From: Candidatus Dojkabacteria bacterium
Lineage (GTDB): Bacteria > Patescibacteriota > Dojkabacteria > B142 > WJKM01
NCBI GenBank assembly: GCA_020429465.1
Contig: JAGQLH010000061.1
Span: forward strand, 1 to 7,833
DNA: 7,833 nt
Direction: 5' to 3'
Translations under genes and position numbers: made by a program
The notes under the pieces: generated by a model
Told to the model about the DNA's origin: nothing
Databases searched by the model: none
Seen by the model: only the letters and a program-made list of their open reading frames with translations
In this document: in pieces, positions 1 through 5,543 of the stretch
Position numbering within the stretch: the first letter of the stretch is position 1
Layout: each line of letters begins with the position of its first letter

Positions 1-461
1 CCGTCCATCCTCTGAACAATACCAGTTTCAATTTCACCAACACGATTGATAAATCGTTGAATTTGAGCATTCTTCTCAGCCTCTCGCAATTTCTGCAAAA
101 TTACTTGTTTCGCTGACTGTGCAGCAACTCTTCCGAAATCTCCTTCCGGGGTTATATCAACTTCAACATGATCTCCTACTCGCAGTTTTGGTTCAAGTTC
201 TTGAGCTTCTTTTAGACTTATCTGTGTAGCAGCGTCGGTAACTTTTTCAACTACTTTTTTATCTGCATATACTGCAATTGATCCATCATCTGAATCAATT
301 TCAACGTTTAACCTAGATCCTTCATCCTCTTCTTCTTGATAGTCTCTTCTAAAACCAGCTAAAATCGCCTGCTTAATACTTTCGAGAATATCATCTACTT
401 CAATTCCTCTCTCTGCAGCAATTTGATTTACTGCCACGAGGAAGTCGGTCTGCAATGCCAT
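1..461 (-). CDS. nusA: Transcription termination/antitermination factor NusA, N-terminal part (cut by window edge)
   Basis: NusA binds RNA polymerase and controls pausing, intrinsic termination and antitermination. The first 153 codons are visible; the 3' end lies beyond position 1. My translation starts MALQTDFLVAVNQIAAERGI and contains FGRVAAQSAKQVILQKLREAE, close to the conserved FGRIAAQTAKQVI-QRLREAE block of the NusA N-terminal domain. The last visible residues (GEIETGIVQRMDG) look like the first strand of the S1 RNA-binding domain. The ATG at 461-459 is chosen because it gives the family's normal N-terminus; the bases before it are AT-rich with no Shine-Dalgarno. rimP, which often precedes nusA, is absent: a terminator-like hairpin and a proline iminopeptidase gene lie upstream. 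Family assignment is from motif recognition by eye. Confidence 0.93.
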   Translation of the reverse strand, partial: MALQTDFLVAVNQIAAERGIEVDDILESIKQAILAGFRRDYQEEEDEGSRLNVEIDSDDGSIAVYADKKVVEKVTDAATQISLKEAQELEPKLRVGDHVEVDITPEGDFGRVAAQSAKQVILQKLREAEKNAQIQRFINRVGEIETGIVQRMD

Positions 462-484
462 AATAAATTTATAAAAATTAAGTT

Positions 485-513
485 ACTATACGTATCACTA
501 GCTTAAGAAACAA
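485..513 (-). promoter_or_regulatory. Candidate second (proximal) promoter for nusA
   Basis: On the minus strand TTGTTT (513-508) and TATAGT (490-485) are separated by 17 bases. The -10 matches the consensus at five of six positions, the -35 at three. Predicted start of RNA is near 478, about 17 bases before the nusA ATG. It would make nusA RNA that escapes the hairpin at 512-536. TATAAA at 473-468, seven bases from the ATG, is an alternative -10 that would give leaderless RNA, but it has no recognisable -35. Weak evidence, as AT-rich DNA yields such matches by chance. Confidence 0.35.
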
Positions 514-536
514 AAAGGAGGACCATGTCCACCTTT
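512..536 (-). terminator. Hairpin with T-run between pip and nusA: weak intrinsic terminator or nusA leader attenuator
   Basis: Read on the minus strand, AAAGGTGGAC (536-527), loop ATG (526-524) and GTCCTCCTTT (523-514) form a ten-position stem with one T-T mismatch, and the last arm runs into a five-T tract (516-512). It can end transcripts from the upstream pip/mscL cluster. A good candidate promoter lies at 568-597, so the hairpin also sits inside a predicted nusA 5' leader and could attenuate nusA. The mismatch and the short T-run interrupted by G suggest a weak, possibly factor-assisted, terminator. Confidence 0.65.
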
Positions 537-567
537 ATACAATCATCTCTTTTGCTCTTTCAGGTAA

Positions 568-597
568 ATTATACCAAATTACATAAAATTCCTACAA
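568..597 (-). promoter_or_regulatory. Candidate nusA promoter with extended -10
   Basis: The minus strand reads TTGTAG (597-592), an 18-base spacer, and a perfect TATAAT (573-568) preceded by TGG, an extended -10 motif. It begins only nine bases after the stop codon of the proline iminopeptidase, where a new transcription unit would be expected. The predicted RNA start near 561 gives a leader of about 100 bases to the nusA ATG, with the hairpin at 512-536 in the middle. Confidence 0.55.
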
Positions 598-605
598 TAG
601 TAGTT

Positions 606-1544
606 TTACCTTAGATTTTCTATTTCTTTTATGAGTCTTTTCCTCATATGTGGATTTTCAGCTGCATGACCGCCTAACGGGATAATTACTAATTTCATTT
701 CTGGCCATACTTTATGTAGATCAAATGCATTTTTTACTGGGCACACCATATCAAATCTTCCATGAATCAGAGTCGTCGGGATTGATCTTATTTTATCAAT
801 AGCACTTTTTTCCAGTAACTCCCCATCTTTCATAAACGACTTATGTTTGACATAGTGCAAGAATAGTTTTGCCATAAGAATATCTAACTCAGTCACCTCA
901 TCTGGGAAATCTATCTCTGGATTCTTATCTGATACATCAGAAATCCCTGCTTCCCAACACCAGAAATGCTTCACTATATTTTGATCAGGAAGTTCTTTCT
1001 CAAGTATTTCCTCTTTATAGAAATCAATATTATTCTTACTATATTCATTTGGAATAGGTGCTTCGAATACCTCCCAAAATTCTGGGAAAATAGATGCAGC
1101 TCCGGATTCATACAACCAGTTTATTTCTTCTTCCCGAAAGAAAAATACTCCTCTTAGGATCATAGCTCGTACTTTCGCTGGGTATGTTTGTGCATAACGG
1201 AGTAATACTGTAGTAGCCCAACTTCCACCAAATAAATTCCAAGCTTCTATAGCAAGGTGCTGACGAATTTTTTCTATATCACGAACTATATCGTCGATTG
1301 TATTTTCTCGAAGTTCACCAAACGGAGTACTTTTACCACATCCCCTCTGATCAAACATGATTAGACGATGCTTTTCACTGTCAAAAAATTGTGTATGCTT
1401 GGGTTTCATTTCTCCTCCTGGCCCTCCATGAGTATACAAAATCGGGATACCATCCGGGTTTCCCCATTCTTGAATATAAATGGTATGTATATCAGAAACG
1501 GTAAGTGAGAATGAATTATACGGTTTTTTATACACAACGTTCAT
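606..1544 (-). CDS. pip: Proline iminopeptidase (prolyl aminopeptidase), alpha/beta hydrolase, peptidase family S33
   Basis: Releases N-terminal proline from peptides in the cytoplasm. The 312 residues match the usual family length of about 310-320. Visible in order: HGGPGG at 39-44 (oxyanion region), DQRGCGKS at 65-72 (a family signature), the nucleophile elbow GGSWA with Ser108, Asp265 in GRFDMVCP and His293 in GGHAAE, giving a full Ser-Asp-His triad. The elbow reads G-x-S-x-A, where the usual form is G-x-S-x-G, a small change. No signal peptide is seen. It is the last gene of its cluster, starting eight bases after the mscL stop codon and without a Shine-Dalgarno, so it is probably co-transcribed with mscL. 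A role in using imported or recycled peptides is inferred from the family. S33 includes related aminopeptidases, so strict proline specificity is not proven. Confidence 0.9.
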   Translation of the reverse strand: MNVVYKKPYNSFSLTVSDIHTIYIQEWGNPDGIPILYTHGGPGGEMKPKHTQFFDSEKHRLIMFDQRGCGKSTPFGELRENTIDDIVRDIEKIRQHLAIEAWNLFGGSWATTVLLRYAQTYPAKVRAMILRGVFFFREEEINWLYESGAASIFPEFWEVFEAPIPNEYSKNNIDFYKEEILEKELPDQNIVKHFWCWEAGISDVSDKNPEIDFPDEVTELDILMAKLFLHYVKHKSFMKDGELLEKSAIDKIRSIPTTLIHGRFDMVCPVKNAFDLHKVWPEMKLVIIPLGGHAAENPHMRKRLIKEIENLR

Positions 1545-1552
1545 AAGATTGT

Positions 1553-1852
1553 TTATGATTTTTTCTTATCTAGCCTCTCAACTTTTAAAACTTTTACACC
1601 AAGGTATACAACCAGAGCAATGACAACAAAATCTATAAGTATGGAAGCGAAATTACCTACAAGTATTTCTGCGGATCCAAGCTTTAGCACAACCTCTGTT
1701 AATCCTCCTAATCCAAGTACCAAACCTAATAAAGGATTGATAATATCTTCAACAAGTGAACCTACAAGACCAGATACCGCATCTCCTAAGATAAAACCGA
1801 CAGCCAAACCAACTACTCCTTGCTCTCGAATAAATTCTATAAATCCTTTCAT
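1553..1852 (-). CDS. mscL: Large-conductance mechanosensitive channel MscL, short form
   Basis: MscL is a homopentameric inner-membrane channel that opens under membrane tension and releases solutes on osmotic downshock. At 99 residues this protein is shorter than the usual 130-150. It has the N-terminal amphipathic helix (MKGFIEFIREQG), a first membrane helix at about 12-42 with the family pattern VVGLAVGFILGDAVSGLV and EDIINPLLG, a loop at about 43-66, and a second helix at about 67-90. It ends in VERLDKKKS just after that helix, so the C-terminal cytoplasmic helical bundle is absent. That bundle is known to be dispensable for gating in E. coli MscL. Asp24 replaces a small residue usual in helix 1. 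The gene lies between an anchored protein and pip with gaps of 27 and 8 bases. No Shine-Dalgarno is visible. Confidence 0.93.
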   Translation of the reverse strand: MKGFIEFIREQGVVGLAVGFILGDAVSGLVGSLVEDIINPLLGLVLGLGGLTEVVLKLGSAEILVGNFASILIDFVVIALVVYLGVKVLKVERLDKKKS

Positions 1853-1879
1853 ATGAAAATGATTGTAAAAAATAATATA

Positions 1880-2446
1880 TTATTGACTGATGGTATTATC
1901 AACATCAAAAGTAAATGTATCAGTAAGCCCTTCTACATTCACTATGTACTCACCAGCTGGGAGATCGACTACATCTAGTGGAATTGATCGTTGAAAACTA
2001 ATTGGATCATCATTGCATTCTCGCCCTTCAATTATCCTATCGTCTAAACTAACTATAAACTCATTTCCTATTTTTTCTACTTCATATTTGTCAGCTGAAT
2101 GACAACTGCTTTCCAACTGACCTCGTACAAGAATAGTTACCTGAATCGGAAATGACTCCATAAGAAAAATCTCAAAACTTTCTACTTGAGCAGGTTTAGA
2201 AATATATGCTACATCGTCTCCGTAGAATTTTAAGCTTTCCGATTTAATATCTTCCTGTTGCTCTCCCTGATCTTCAATCACAACTTGGTCTTCATTTTGA
2301 GGAATTTCAGCGCCTGATTCAGTTTCCACGACCTGCTCATCACCCACCTTATTAGTATCTGAATCCCTTCGACTGACAACGAACACAATACCCAGAACTG
2401 AAATTAACAATAAAATGCCTGCTATTTGTATTATTTTTTTATTCAT
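1880..2446 (-). CDS. Membrane-anchored extracytoplasmic protein with a two-cysteine beta-rich domain, function unknown
   Basis: I do not recognise a named family. The 188 residues comprise a short basic start (MNKK), one hydrophobic segment at about 5-24, then Arg-Arg-Asp, which fits an N-in/C-out signal anchor. No lipobox cysteine is seen. Residues 28-70 form a Glu/Asp/Gln-rich, probably disordered linker. The domain at about 85-181 has alternating hydrophobic strands, Cys115 and Cys144, which could form a disulphide, and a SIPLDVVDLPAGEYIVNVEG segment typical of small Ig-like beta sandwiches. From memory, similar domains (a LMESFPIQV-like block, two cysteines, a DLPAGxY-like block) occur in exported Chloroflexi proteins of unknown function. 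It follows a candidate promoter at 2471-2499 and precedes mscL by 27 bases, suggesting a cell-envelope role. Confidence 0.75.
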   Translation of the reverse strand: MNKKIIQIAGILLLISVLGIVFVVSRRDSDTNKVGDEQVVETESGAEIPQNEDQVVIEDQGEQQEDIKSESLKFYGDDVAYISKPAQVESFEIFLMESFPIQVTILVRGQLESSCHSADKYEVEKIGNEFIVSLDDRIIEGRECNDDPISFQRSIPLDVVDLPAGEYIVNVEGLTDTFTFDVDNTISQ

Positions 2447-2470
2447 GTGAATTACGGTAAGAATTTCTTC

Positions 2471-2499
2471 ATTATAATCAGGATTAAGAAGGAAGTTAA
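2471..2499 (-). promoter_or_regulatory. Candidate internal promoter for the anchored protein-mscL-pip sub-cluster
   Basis: In the 61-base gap after the histidine phosphatase, the minus strand reads TTAACT (2499-2494), a 17-base spacer and a perfect TATAAT (2476-2471). Predicted RNA start is near 2464, giving an 18-base leader to the ATG at 2446. It would let the envelope and peptidase genes be expressed independently of the aromatic attenuator upstream. Confidence 0.55.
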
Positions 2500-2507
2500 G
2501 TGAAGAC

Positions 2508-3143
2508 CTATAACTCGTAAACTATTTCCTGTCGAGATTCCAAATCAATTTCAAATACGTTATTATTCTTTGCAGATTTTCCTTTTTCGCAATAAGTTTC
2601 ATACGATTCTCCGGTCAAAATTGATCTGATAGATTTACTCGCCCCTTCATGCGTAACAATAAGATTTGTTTTTTGATTAAGTACTAATTTGGGAAGTTCT
2701 TTTGCAACACGAAGATATATATCATAAAACGATTCCCCACCCCCAGGCATGGGCTCGAACATAAAACGCGCAATACTTTCACGCCTTGCTGTAAAAAATT
2801 CAGTAAGATCTTTAGTCAACTTCCCTGCAAAATCACCTACATCACCTTCCTTTATGCTGTCTGCTAGAATTATTGGTACATCAGGATTAATTGCTGCCTG
2901 AATTATCTTTGCGGTTTGTTGTGTTCTTCCAAGCGGACTTGCAAAAATCTGGTCGATATTTTTATCTTTGAGAAATACTCCTGCATTTTCTGCTTGCTGT
3001 CTCCCCACTTCAGTCAGAGATGAGTCTAGCCAGCCTTGCATTCTACCTTCTACATTCCATTCAGTCTGACCATGCCGAACAACATATATCTTTCCCTTAA
3101 GTGGTACTTTTTTGTATTCGGCATATAATTTTAATATATCCAT
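2508..3143 (-). CDS. Histidine phosphatase superfamily protein (phosphoglycerate mutase-like phosphatase)
   Basis: Members transfer phosphate through a phosphohistidine. The 211-residue protein carries the signature VVRHGQTEWN with RHG at 23-25 (His24 the nucleophile), Arg73 in the SPLGRTQQTA block, Glu99 as likely general acid in KEGDVGDFAGK, and His165 in IVTHEG as second catalytic histidine. PGGGES at 133-138 is typical of the cobC/GpmB-like phosphatase branch. It lacks the insert expected of cofactor-dependent phosphoglycerate mutases of about 230-250 residues, so phosphatase activity is likelier than mutase. The substrate cannot be read from sequence; phosphosugars, phosphoserine and alpha-ribazole phosphate are all used in this branch. 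It starts three bases after the HAD gene stop, so the two are almost surely co-transcribed. The stop codon is TAG. Confidence 0.88.
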   Translation of the reverse strand: MDILKLYAEYKKVPLKGKIYVVRHGQTEWNVEGRMQGWLDSSLTEVGRQQAENAGVFLKDKNIDQIFASPLGRTQQTAKIIQAAINPDVPIILADSIKEGDVGDFAGKLTKDLTEFFTARRESIARFMFEPMPGGGESFYDIYLRVAKELPKLVLNQKTNLIVTHEGASKSIRSILTGESYETYCEKGKSAKNNNVFEIDLESRQEIVYEL

Positions 3144-3146
3144 AGA

Positions 3147-4121
3147 TTACAACTCTATAACAAGTGATTCCAAATACTCTTCTGTTCCATTCTGTAGTTT
3201 ATAATTACCATCCCAGATACATATGTTATAGCCTTTTGGGAATTCGAGTGCATTTTCTTCTCTAAAAGAAATTGATCTAACATCTTTTGGGAGTTCGAGT
3301 GACATACACCAATCATTCTTTCCACTTTCTTGCGAGAATTTATCCCCCCAGATTTCGACACTGTTTTCGTAATCTATAACTTCACTATCAATCCCTAATT
3401 CTTTCAGCACTGAGAAATTTTTAAGAACATAACGCAATGCTGTACCTTTACTCACTGATTCGATACCTATATTTATTGCAAATTCACCTCCTTTGTATGC
3501 ATGAACGGGCAAATCATGTTCCTTGAAAAGAAAATTTAACTTATCAATAATTGGCACCCGTAAATCTGCCCCTTCTTGTAGCAGAGACTTTACTGCGGGA
3601 GATAATAAATCCTTTTCTTCAGATGTAAGAGAAAAACTGTTTACTAACTCCAAAGTGATTTGAGGTCCACGATCATCAAACATAATTGCATGTGGATCAT
3701 GATTTGTAATTTCTTTAAAATCATTTACTGGCATAGTTTTATGACAATCTAAATTGAATTCTTCAATTACATCCTGCACATACATTTTCCATACTTTATC
3801 CTCTTTGTCTGTAACAGACTCGTTATACAAACTATAATATGGTACATCTTTTCTCTTCCCCTGCTTATCATATCCCCACATTTCTATAGCATTACAATGG
3901 GCAACAGCTAAACGCCAACGCAACGACTTATCAATTCGGTTTACAACCCTATCTTCAATACTTTCTAATCCTCCACCAGAAACCAACATTATAGAAATAT
4001 TCAAACGCAATAATTTATTCATCAAATCAATAATACGTACACTAGCCGGCATATAAACACCAGCAATAGTTTCATCAACATCAGATACAATAAGCTTTAC
4101 TGACTTGTTTGGCTGTATCAA
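3147..4121 (-). CDS. HAD-superfamily hydrolase, Cof/phosphomannomutase-like (subclass IIB), TTG start
   Basis: Probably a cytoplasmic Mg-dependent phosphatase acting on a small phosphorylated metabolite. All four HAD motifs are visible in 324 residues: DVDET at 14-18 (nucleophile Asp14, acid/base Asp16), Ser48 in LVSGGG, Lys225 in SVSKGTALRYVL, and GD259-260 with ND269-270 in the C-terminal part. The large insert between motifs II and III fits a C2 (IIB) cap as in Cof/YbiV phosphatases and eukaryotic-type phosphomannomutase. The start must be the TTG at 4121-4119: upstream lie only CTC ATA TCC and the in-frame TAA of the chorismate mutase gene, and the next Met (residue 24) is beyond the nucleophile. 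It is translationally close to its neighbours, nine bases after chorismate mutase and three before the histidine phosphatase. Substrate unknown. Confidence 0.85.
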   Translation of the reverse strand: MIQPNKSVKLIVSDVDETIAGVYMPASVRIIDLMNKLLRLNISIMLVSGGGLESIEDRVVNRIDKSLRWRLAVAHCNAIEMWGYDKQGKRKDVPYYSLYNESVTDKEDKVWKMYVQDVIEEFNLDCHKTMPVNDFKEITNHDPHAIMFDDRGPQITLELVNSFSLTSEEKDLLSPAVKSLLQEGADLRVPIIDKLNFLFKEHDLPVHAYKGGEFAINIGIESVSKGTALRYVLKNFSVLKELGIDSEVIDYENSVEIWGDKFSQESGKNDWCMSLELPKDVRSISFREENALEFPKGYNICIWDGNYKLQNGTEEYLESLVIEL

Positions 4122-4130
4122 GGATATGAG

Positions 4131-4406
4131 TTAAGAACTAGATTGAGATCGCTTTGAAAACTCGTGAATTTCATTCCAAATTGCTTCAATAAATTCCTCA
4201 TCGAGAACTTCTGTACGCTCACCAAGTCGCTTGATTCGCTTTAAGACTTGTTCCCATCTATCCTCCTGTACAATATCAATACCGTGCCTTTTCTTGTATT
4301 TGCCGATTCTTTTTACAGTAAGCATACGTTTTGCCAATAACTTAACGATAGTCGCATCTATTACATCTATTTTTTGTCGATATTTTTCAAGTTTGTTGTG
4401 GGTCAT
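4131..4406 (-). CDS. Chorismate mutase, AroQ type, monofunctional
   Basis: Converts chorismate to prephenate, the committed step to Phe and Tyr. The 91-residue all-helical protein fits a stand-alone AroQ domain. Aligned by eye to the E. coli P-protein mutase domain, active-site residues are kept: Arg10 (E. coli Arg11), Arg27 (Arg28), Lys38 (Lys39), Arg50 (Arg51), Ser84 and Gln88. E. coli Glu52 is replaced by Trp51 in DRWEQVL. From memory an R-W at this place is seen in the mutase half of Bacteroidetes DAHP synthase-chorismate mutase fusions, so it need not mean loss of activity. The 136-base gap before it holds two palindromes and a candidate promoter. Its TAA stop is in frame with the following HAD gene, only three codons before that gene's TTG start. 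Confidence 0.9.
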   Translation of the reverse strand: MTHNKLEKYRQKIDVIDATIVKLLAKRMLTVKRIGKYKKRHGIDIVQEDRWEQVLKRIKRLGERTEVLDEEFIEAIWNEIHEFSKRSQSSS

Positions 4407-4429
4407 TGTGTACTACATAAATAATTGCA

Positions 4430-4447
4430 TTCCTGCGAAGGCAGAAA
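4430..4447. repeat. Palindromic element A, resembling a dispersed ATTCCTGC-GCAGGAAT repeat
   Basis: TTCCTGC (4430-4436), loop GAAG and GCAGAAA (4441-4447) form a seven-pair stem; in minus-strand RNA every position pairs, with one U-G. With its flanks (CATTCCTGCGAAGGCAG followed by AAATCTC) it resembles the small palindromic repeat TCATTCCTGCGAAGGCAGGAATC seen between genes in many bacteria. One diverged base suggests an old copy. It lies in the leader of the chorismate mutase gene. Confidence 0.55.
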
Positions 4448-4452
4448 TCTCT

Positions 4453-4482
4453 ATTATATTTCCTAAACATTTACTATTTTAA
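4453..4482 (-). promoter_or_regulatory. Candidate promoter before chorismate mutase
   Basis: The minus strand reads TTAAAA (4482-4477), an 18-base spacer and a perfect TATAAT (4458-4453), between the two palindromes. The predicted RNA would start near 4446, at the base of hairpin A, and carry a leader of about 40 bases. Chance matches are common in such AT-rich DNA, so support is limited. Confidence 0.35.
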
Positions 4483-4502
4483 CTTACAAATATCCCTCTT
4501 CC

Positions 4503-4521
4503 AGCCTGCTGCGGCAAGGCT
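4503..4521. repeat. Palindromic element B between DAHP synthase and chorismate mutase
   Basis: AGCCTGC (4503-4509), loop TGCG, then GCA-A-GGCT (4514-4521) form a seven-pair stem with one bulged A. On the minus strand its flank reads GTCATCACTGTGAGCC, which recalls the GTCATTGCGAG-type dispersed intergenic palindromes of many bacteria. It is GC-rich against very AT-rich flanks. There is no T-run, so it is not an obvious terminator, but it could stall RNA decay or polymerase between the two genes. Confidence 0.5.
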
Positions 4522-4542
4522 CACAGTGATGACATAAGAAGT

Positions 4543-5520
4543 TTAAACTATACCTGTCGACAGCTGTTCTACACGGATTTCCTTATTTATATCTGTCACC
4601 ATTCGCTTTCCAGAGTCCAACTCTCTGAACGAACTAATTTCATTAATCATATCACGTAATTCAGAGATTGTAATGTGTTGTTCTGTATCAGTTTGTGATG
4701 TCCCAGATTCGATTAATACTCCATCATATAGATATTCATCCTCTCGAATCTTCATCTTTAAAGCATCAATAGTAGCTTCAACAATATCTTCACGCATTTT
4801 CGGCCCATATGAATGGCTAGGATCAAAATATAATTTAGCACCTGAATGCTGTTTTGCACGCTTTGCTAATTGATGAACAACTGCGTTTCGGAAGTCACCC
4901 TTCTCTGGGACATCGACTCCTCTATGAATAAGAATCACATCTTTTGTATATTCACCAGCATATTTGGCTAATCCAACCCACGTTTTTTCCATAGGAGATA
5001 CACTACCATAATCTTTTCGCTCTACTATATCTAATGACTCACCTATCCACTTACCATTCTTAATGCCTACCACCCAGTTATTATTTGCAGCAAACTGGGC
5101 AGTCTGCATCACTTGCCAACCTAGCTGGTTAACGGATGGATTCCACGGCATTAGTGCGCCATTTAATTTTCCATTGTATGAAGGCAACTGTACCGATGGG
5201 ACCATAATTTCTGTCGCAATTAGCATTCCTGTCTTTGCATGTATCTTTTCAGCTAATTCAACACTTGGTGGTATTACAAAATCATTTGAGCTTCCGCCAC
5301 TATTGAGTACGGCAATATTTTTCATAAATGCTTCATAGTCCATCCCCATTCCATTTCCAGAAATATCAATAAATGTCCGAGATTTTAAACCTACTATACG
5401 GGTACCAGCAATTGCTGGTTTACCTTTTACTGATAATTCCGCTATTTGATGAACTTCGGAAATGTTTTGTTCATCAATTGAACATGGTCCTGCAATAATT
5501 CTCACTGGTGAATTTTTCAT
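4543..5520 (-). CDS. 3-deoxy-7-phosphoheptulonate (DAHP) synthase, beta/KDO8P-like type
   Basis: Condenses phosphoenolpyruvate and erythrose 4-phosphate to DAHP, the first step to chorismate. In 325 residues I see GPCS at 11-14 with metal-ligand Cys13, LKSRT at 45-49 (the KPRT-like substrate motif), Thr103-Glu104, Lys154 in GIKNGKW, IHRG at 198-201, DPSH at 233-236 with metal-ligand His236, Glu271 in LIESG and Asp278 in the DTEQHIT block. IHRG followed by FRNA and the GIKN-WIG block resemble the synthase half of Bacteroidetes-type DAHP synthase-chorismate mutase fusions. Here the mutase is a separate gene immediately downstream. There is no fused ACT or N-terminal regulatory domain, so control probably acts through the attenuator. 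The tail beyond about 300 has no match I recognise. It follows the PfkB gene by 23 bases. KDO8P or NeuB-like activity is less likely, given the neighbours. Confidence 0.85.
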   Translation of the reverse strand: MKNSPVRIIAGPCSIDEQNISEVHQIAELSVKGKPAIAGTRIVGLKSRTFIDISGNGMGMDYEAFMKNIAVLNSGGSSNDFVIPPSVELAEKIHAKTGMLIATEIMVPSVQLPSYNGKLNGALMPWNPSVNQLGWQVMQTAQFAANNNWVVGIKNGKWIGESLDIVERKDYGSVSPMEKTWVGLAKYAGEYTKDVILIHRGVDVPEKGDFRNAVVHQLAKRAKQHSGAKLYFDPSHSYGPKMREDIVEATIDALKMKIREDEYLYDGVLIESGTSQTDTEQHITISELRDMINEISSFRELDSGKRMVTDINKEIRVEQLSTGIV

Positions 5521-5543
5521 TGTAACGAGTAGTAATAATAAAG

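Noticed and set aside
525..614. Plus-strand frame of 29 codons preceded by AAAGGAGG
   Set aside because: The purine run is one arm of the minus-strand hairpin, spacing to the ATG is only three bases, the frame overlaps the pip 3' end, and the peptide has no recognisable feature.
966..1157. Plus-strand open frame inside pip
   Set aside because: It lies wholly within the well-supported pip gene in the opposite direction and has a low-complexity, Phe/Ile-rich translation.
1620..1856. Plus-strand open frame opposite mscL
   Set aside because: Ser/Thr/Pro-rich antisense shadow of the MscL membrane helices.
3155..3361. Second minus-strand frame inside the HAD gene
   Set aside because: Alternate frame overlapping the conserved motif IV region of the HAD protein, with no motif of its own and no sign of a frameshift.
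4231..4482. Plus-strand frame across chorismate mutase and the intergenic palindrome
   Set aside because: Antisense to conserved active-site codons; hydrophobic low-complexity product.
4503..4521. Hairpin after DAHP synthase as an intrinsic terminator
   Set aside because: No T-run follows on either strand and the stem has a bulge.
5063..5338. Plus-strand frames opposite DAHP synthase (also 4673-4873)
   Set aside because: Antisense to conserved synthase motifs with no supporting signals.
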